Origin: an uncultured Clostridia bacterium
GTDB taxonomy: Bacteria; Bacillota; Clostridia; TANB77; CAG-508
Direction: 5' to 3'
Assembly (NCBI GenBank): GCA_947628925.1
Contig: CANRBU010000028.1
Location: 1 to 10,621, forward strand
DNA: 10,621 nt
A program made the position numbers and the translations under genes. Shown here in pieces: positions 7,368-10,621 of this stretch. Position 1 is the first letter of the stretch. Each line of letters begins with the position of its first letter. The notes under the pieces were generated by a model. That model was not told where the DNA came from. It worked only from the letters and a program-made list of their open reading frames with translations, and did not search any database.

Positions 7368-8953
7368 TATAAATAAATATGATAATCAATATCTGGGAAT
7401 AAACAATCTTTTTCTTGAATGTCTTTTAAAAAGGTTTCATCAATTTTGTCATCTTTTATTTGATAGTACAACTTTGTAAAACGACCTATATGATCTTTTA
7501 TCCTTTTTTTCGCATAATCAACCATTGTTCCATTCGTAATTATAAATAACCAGTCACTGCTTTGTGCAAGTAAAAGTTCTCTGGCACATTGGTTTAAAGC
7601 TTCTTTTTTGATTCCTTCTGCATTTTGATATAAATAAGCTAATTCACACATTCTATCACCTGCAACATGTAAATGCCTGTGAACATAGTCATTTGTTGGG
7701 TTAAGCCAAACTTCACTATAACCATTAGCACCCCAACTAGAACGACAAGGAGTAGAAACTTGTATTTCTGGATAACGGTCAATATATTCAGAAGGTGTGA
7801 TTAATGAAAAATTGCAGTCATCATAATAAATTTTTTTAAATAAAATGTATAACCAATAAGGACCTTCATACCACCAATGACCATATAGTTCGGCATCATA
7901 AGGGCATAAAATGATAGGTGGTTTTTCCATATAAGGTGAAATTGAATTGATTTGATTTACTCTTGAATCTAAAAAGTGACCAGCTTGCTTTTCAGCTGAA
8001 TCTTTAGCCCATTGTATGTTGTAATAATCTTTATATTCTGTTTTTCCAGTGATACGATAATATTTTATACCAGTATGTACACGTACACCATTATGTGCAA
8101 TATATGGTTTTATATAGTCATAATCTGCTTCATAACCAATGTCTCGATAAAATTCTCTGTAATTAAAATCACCTGGGTACCCATTAATAGAGCTCCATAC
8201 TTGACGTGATGATTCTAAGTCACGTCCAAATGCGACAAGTCCATCAGGTGAAACTATAGGGGCAAAAGTACCGTAAATTGGTGTAGGGTTAGCATATAAA
8301 ATGCCATGTGTTTCAGTAATTGCATAGTCAATGCCAAATTCACGTAAATATTTATCAGCTTCAGGTACATAACCACATTCTGGTAACCATATACCACGAG
8401 GTTTTCTGCCAAAATATTTTTCATAAGTTTGTACACCAACAGCAATTTGTGCACGCACAGTTTTTTCGTTTACATATAAAATAGGGAAATAACCATGTGT
8501 TGCACCACATGTAATAATTTCTAACACACCAATATCTTGGAAGTGCTTGAAAGCTTGTATTAAATTGCAGTTATAGATATCTTTAAAAAGATGCAAATCA
8601 TTTGAATATCTGTCATAATAATAATGTGATAATTCATTTAAACGATCATCACCAGCTGTCCTTTTTATTTCTTTTTTTGATAATTCTATTAATTTATTTA
8701 AATAATTGATATATTTTTGTTGAAGTAATTTATTATCTAACATAGAAAGTAAAGGTGGAGTCATCGACATTGTAATTCGAAAATCTACACCTTCATCTAC
8801 TAATTTTTGAAAATTAATTAATAATGGGATATATGTTTCTGAAATTGCTTCGTACAACCAAGATTCTTCTAGATAATCATCACTTTCTGGGTGATGTATG
8901 AAAGGTAAATGAGCATGTAGTACAAAACTAACATATCCTTTTTTCTCTTGCAT
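7367..8953 (-). CDS. Glycoside hydrolase family 57 1,4-alpha-glucan branching enzyme (DUF1957 type)
   Basis: This is a GH57 enzyme of the branching-enzyme type, which forms alpha-1,6 branches in glycogen-like alpha-glucan. The 528 residues match the usual length of about 520-560. The N-terminus GYVSFVLHAHLPFIHHPE carries the GH57 HxHLP motif. E192 in GIWLPECGY corresponds to the nucleophile, and D353 in CPYDAELYGHWWYEGP to the acid/base (known as E183 and D354 in the Thermococcus kodakarensis enzyme). Further family blocks are ITCGATHGYFPIL, SSWGANGYSEVWLNPTNDYVHRHLH and LLAQSSDWLFIITNGT. No signal peptide is present, so it is cytoplasmic. AAAGGA (complement near 8964-8969) precedes the ATG at 8953. 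It starts 42 bases after the DUF4912 gene, and the two form one transcription unit. The family is certain; branching rather than amylase activity is inferred from similarity. Confidence 0.93.
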   Translation of the reverse strand: MQEKKGYVSFVLHAHLPFIHHPESDDYLEESWLYEAISETYIPLLINFQKLVDEGVDFRITMSMTPPLLSMLDNKLLQQKYINYLNKLIELSKKEIKRTAGDDRLNELSHYYYDRYSNDLHLFKDIYNCNLIQAFKHFQDIGVLEIITCGATHGYFPILYVNEKTVRAQIAVGVQTYEKYFGRKPRGIWLPECGYVPEADKYLREFGIDYAITETHGILYANPTPIYGTFAPIVSPDGLVAFGRDLESSRQVWSSINGYPGDFNYREFYRDIGYEADYDYIKPYIAHNGVRVHTGIKYYRITGKTEYKDYYNIQWAKDSAEKQAGHFLDSRVNQINSISPYMEKPPIILCPYDAELYGHWWYEGPYWLYILFKKIYYDDCNFSLITPSEYIDRYPEIQVSTPCRSSWGANGYSEVWLNPTNDYVHRHLHVAGDRMCELAYLYQNAEGIKKEALNQCARELLLAQSSDWLFIITNGTMVDYAKKRIKDHIGRFTKLYYQIKDDKIDETFLKDIQEKDCLFPDIDYHIYL

Positions 8954-8995
8954 GTAGTATCAGTCCTTTTTACACTAAATTTTAAATTGAGAAAC

Positions 8996-10003
8996 CTAAT
9001 TGAATTTACCAATATGAATATTGCCAGAAGTTGGGTTTCCTGAAGAAGGGTTTGACAAATCATAAAGGGTTTGCTCATCTTTATATAATTTTTGATAAAT
9101 ATCGTAAATATTATAAATTTTTTGTATACCTTTTTTTATTTTTAAAGAAGAAATTGATTTACGAGTATATGTATTTGTTTTTATATTTCTAAATAAAGGA
9201 TCTTCTTCTGTAAATAAAACATGGTCATTTGGTGCAATAAGTGAGTTAGATGTTGTAATGTAAAAATATTCAGGTAGAGGTATTGGCTCATTTTTTGTAT
9301 ATTCTAATATTGGCTTTCTACCTAGTTCAATACGATAATTGCAATTTGAATCTTTAACTTTTAAATACCAAGAATTTGCAAAGTCATTAATACCTACTTC
9401 AAAACTGTATTGTAGAGAGTCATTATGGATAATTAAAACAGGATATGTTTTATCAAAAAAATTGTCTCCATATTGCTTTTTGAAATTTTCTCTATCACTA
9501 TCTGAAATATCCCAATAAACGAACAAAGTAGTTGGGGTTTGAGCAAGTATTTTTACAATTGTTTGATTATATCGATAAGGTATATCATAATATTCTACAG
9601 CTTCAACAACTTTTTTTGTTGAAGAAGTGCTCTTTTTTCTAGTAGAAGTTTTTTTAGCAGAAGTACTACTTGATTTTTTAGTAGTAGACTTTTTAGTTGT
9701 AGAGGCACTTGCTTTTTTAGTAGTGGCTTTCTTAGTTGCAGAAGCAGTTGCTTTTTTAGTAGAAGCTTTCTTAGTTGCAGAGGCACTTGCTTTTTTAGTA
9801 GAAGCTTTCTTAGTTGTAGAGGCACTTGCTTTTTTAGTAGAAACTTTTTTAGTTGTAGAGGTACTTGTTTTAGTAGCAGAAGCTTTCTTTTTACTAGAAG
9901 CAGTACTTGCTTTTTTTGTATTAGTTTTTTTTGCAGTAGAAGATTTTTTTACTGCTTTTTTCTCTTTTTCTACTAATTCTTGCTCTTTAGTTTTTCTTGG
10001 CAT
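8996..10003 (-). CDS. DUF4912 protein with histone-H1-like Lys/Ala/Ser/Thr repeat tail
   Basis: The 335-residue protein has two distinct parts. Residues 1-130 are extremely rich in Lys, Ala, Ser and Thr, including a 13-residue repeat (about 50-114) and sequences such as KKASTKKASAS, like bacterial histone-H1 or AlgP tails. Residues from about 138 form a DUF4912 domain: YYDIPYRYNQTIVKILAQTPTTLFVYWDISD, then the strands SFEVGINDFANSWYLKV and ELGRKPI. This domain is common in Clostridia and is thought to have a carbohydrate-binding-like fold; its role is unproven. A GH57 branching enzyme follows 42 bases downstream, a pairing I know from other Firmicutes, so a part in alpha-glucan metabolism is inferred. 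The basic tail could bind nucleic acid or an anionic partner. The start ATG at 10003 is preceded by a perfect AGGAGG (complement of 10012-10017). The frame is intact with no CGG codon. Confidence 0.88.
   Translation of the reverse strand: MPRKTKEQELVEKEKKAVKKSSTAKKTNTKKASTASSKKKASATKTSTSTTKKVSTKKASASTTKKASTKKASASATKKASTKKATASATKKATTKKASASTTKKSTTKKSSSTSAKKTSTRKKSTSSTKKVVEAVEYYDIPYRYNQTIVKILAQTPTTLFVYWDISDSDRENFKKQYGDNFFDKTYPVLIIHNDSLQYSFEVGINDFANSWYLKVKDSNCNYRIELGRKPILEYTKNEPIPLPEYFYITTSNSLIAPNDHVLFTEEDPLFRNIKTNTYTRKSISSLKIKKGIQKIYNIYDIYQKLYKDEQTLYDLSNPSSGNPTSGNIHIGKFN
9662..9856 (-). repeat. 39-bp in-frame tandem repeat, five units
   Basis: Five 13-codon units encode TTKKVSTKKASAS, TTKKASTKKASAS, ATKKASTKKATAS, ATKKATTKKASAS and a diverged TTKKSTTKKSSST. 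The middle units are also very similar at DNA level, with the period marked by repeated CTTTCTTAGTTG and GCACTTGC on the + strand. This implies recent duplication and possible copy-number change without loss of frame. Confidence 0.88.
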
Positions 10004-10039
10004 GATATTTCCTCCTATGTATACTATTTTAATATATAT

Positions 10040-10068
10040 ATACTATACTAAAATAGAAATAAATTCAA
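10040..10068 (-). promoter_or_regulatory. Candidate promoter of the DUF4912-GH57 pair
   Basis: On the - strand TTGAAT (10068-10063) is followed after 17 bases by TAGTAT (10045-10040); TATAGT at 10047-10042 with 15 bases is an alternative. It lies a few tens of bases upstream of the AGGAGG and the start at 10003. The region is so AT-rich that such matches are weak evidence. Confidence 0.4.
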
Positions 10069-10146
10069 GTAAAATCGACAATATTTTTAAAAAAGTTACA
10101 TTATATTAATAAAAAAGTAATGTTCACAAAAAATTTACAAAAAAAT

Positions 10147-10173
10147 TTAGCAGAAAGTATTGACAAGTGCTAA
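10147..10173 (+). promoter_or_regulatory. Degenerate second CIRCE-like operator over the hrcA -35
   Basis: TTAGCAGAA (10147-10155), nine bases, then AAGTGCTAA (10165-10173). The right arm matches the CIRCE arm GAGTGCTAA at 8 of 9 positions. The left arm keeps TTAGCA of TTAGCACTC. The outer six bases are perfectly palindromic, and the spacing is the same 9 bases as in CIRCE. It covers the TTGACA element. Confidence 0.5.
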
Positions 10174-10186
10174 AAATGGATATAAT
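10160..10186 (+). promoter_or_regulatory. Sigma-A-type promoter of hrcA
   Basis: A perfect TTGACA (10160-10165) and a perfect TATAAT (10181-10186) are 15 bases apart, shorter than ideal; TAATAT at 10183 would give 17. It lies just upstream of the CIRCE element, as in other hrcA operons. Confidence 0.75.
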
Positions 10187-10197
10187 ATATATAAGAA

Positions 10198-10224
10198 TTA
10201 GCAATCGAACAATAAGAGTGCTAA
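10198..10224 (+). promoter_or_regulatory. CIRCE operator (HrcA binding site)
   Basis: TTAGCAATC (10198-10206), nine bases, then GAGTGCTAA (10216-10224). This is the CIRCE consensus TTAGCACTC-N9-GAGTGCTAA with a single mismatch, in the left arm. It lies between promoter and start codon of hrcA, where HrcA represses its own heat-shock operon. Confidence 0.95.
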
Positions 10225-10238
10225 AAGAGGTGATAAAA

Positions 10239-10621
10239 TTGTTGGACAATAGAAAGAAAAAAGTCTTACAAGCTATAGTAGAAGAATATGTCAATACAGC
10301 AGAACCAATTAGTTCAAATCAATTGACTAAAAAAGAAGAACTTAAATATAGTAGTGCAACAATTAGAAACGAAATGGCGGATTTGGAAAAAGCAGGTTAC
10401 TTGGAAAAAACTCACACTTCAAGTGGAAGGGTTCCATCAGAAAAAGGCTATAGATACTATGTGGACGAATTATTACGAGATGATAATATTAGTTTAGAAG
10501 AAATCAAATATATTAGCGAAAAACTAGAAACAAAGGTTAATGAAATAGAAGAACTAACAAAATTAACTACAACAACAATTTCAGAAGTCACACATTATAC
10601 AACAGTTGCAATCGGTCCATG
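10239..10621 (+). CDS. hrcA: Heat-inducible transcription repressor HrcA, N-terminal part (runs off the window)
   Basis: HrcA represses class I heat-shock operons (hrcA-grpE-dnaK-dnaJ, groESL) by binding CIRCE, with activity tuned by GroEL. About 127 residues are visible. The N-terminal winged-helix domain is clear: LDNRKKKVLQAIVEEYVNTAEPISSNQLTKK, then YSSATIRNEMADLEKAGYLEKTHTSSGRVPSEKGYRYYVDELL, followed by the start of the sensor region. The start is a TTG: TTG 10239 followed by TTG 10242 gives M-L-D-N-R-K, the typical HrcA beginning, with AGAGGTGA (10226-10233) just upstream. Starting at 10242 is also possible; no ATG fits. The CIRCE element directly upstream predicts autorepression. CGGA at 10378-10381 is out of phase (GCG GAT) and causes no frame break. 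The gene is cut by the window end; grpE and dnaK would be expected next. Confidence 0.96.
   Translation, partial: MLDNRKKKVLQAIVEEYVNTAEPISSNQLTKKEELKYSSATIRNEMADLEKAGYLEKTHTSSGRVPSEKGYRYYVDELLRDDNISLEEIKYISEKLETKVNEIEELTKLTTTTISEVTHYTTVAIGP

Noticed and set aside
9662..9856. CRISPR-like array
   Set aside because: The repeats are directly adjacent without unique spacers and lie in frame within a coding sequence.
9627..10109. Long + strand reading frame of about 160 codons opposite the DUF4912 gene
   Set aside because: It is the antisense of the Lys/Ala/Ser repeat tail, which reads as monotonous Leu/Val/Ala/Phe. The minus-strand gene has AGGAGG and a real domain.

Overview
The window is a very AT-rich stretch of a Gram-positive, endospore-forming member of the Clostridia. 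The evidence is the strong A/T bias, AGGAGG-type ribosome binding sites, AGA-dominated arginine codons, a germination protease (gpr), a YtxC-type sporulation protein and a CIRCE/HrcA heat-shock region. An uncultured gut-type lineage is plausible, but that is inference.

Layout. Positions 1-5433 (+) look like one long operon: the 3' part of nusB, xseA, a small membrane-anchored unknown, xseB, a DUF212/YuiD membrane protein, fhs (formate-THF ligase) and gpr. A sigma-A-type promoter at 5458-5486 then drives a membrane protein with a Lys/Glu-rich tail (5564-6364). It ends at a bidirectional terminator shared with a convergent ytxC-like gene (6410-7261, -). Further right, two minus-strand genes form a pair: a DUF4912 protein with a histone-H1-like repeat tail (8996-10003), followed by a GH57 alpha-glucan branching enzyme (7367-8953). 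The window ends in the start of hrcA (+) behind a promoter with one good CIRCE operator and a second, degenerate one.

Main observation. The reading frame breaks three times in the first 1.15 kb, twice in nusB and once in xseA. Each break is a +1 shift, and each falls on an in-frame CGG codon followed by A (CGGAAT, CGGAAT, CGGAAC). The protein is restored exactly if the C is skipped and GGA is read, or if CGGA is read as four bases. I found no other in-frame CGG codon in any gene of the window, while CGGA in other phases causes no break. This suggests that CGG is not read as a normal arginine triplet here. Possibilities are an unassigned or shift-prone codon, or a natural quadruplet. The competing explanation is a recurrent one-base sequence error. 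The window alone cannot decide between them.

Other points of interest are a hairpin with the gpr Shine-Dalgarno in its loop, a double CIRCE arrangement upstream of hrcA, a 39-bp in-frame tandem repeat, and the glycogen-type GH57/DUF4912 pair placed among sporulation genes.
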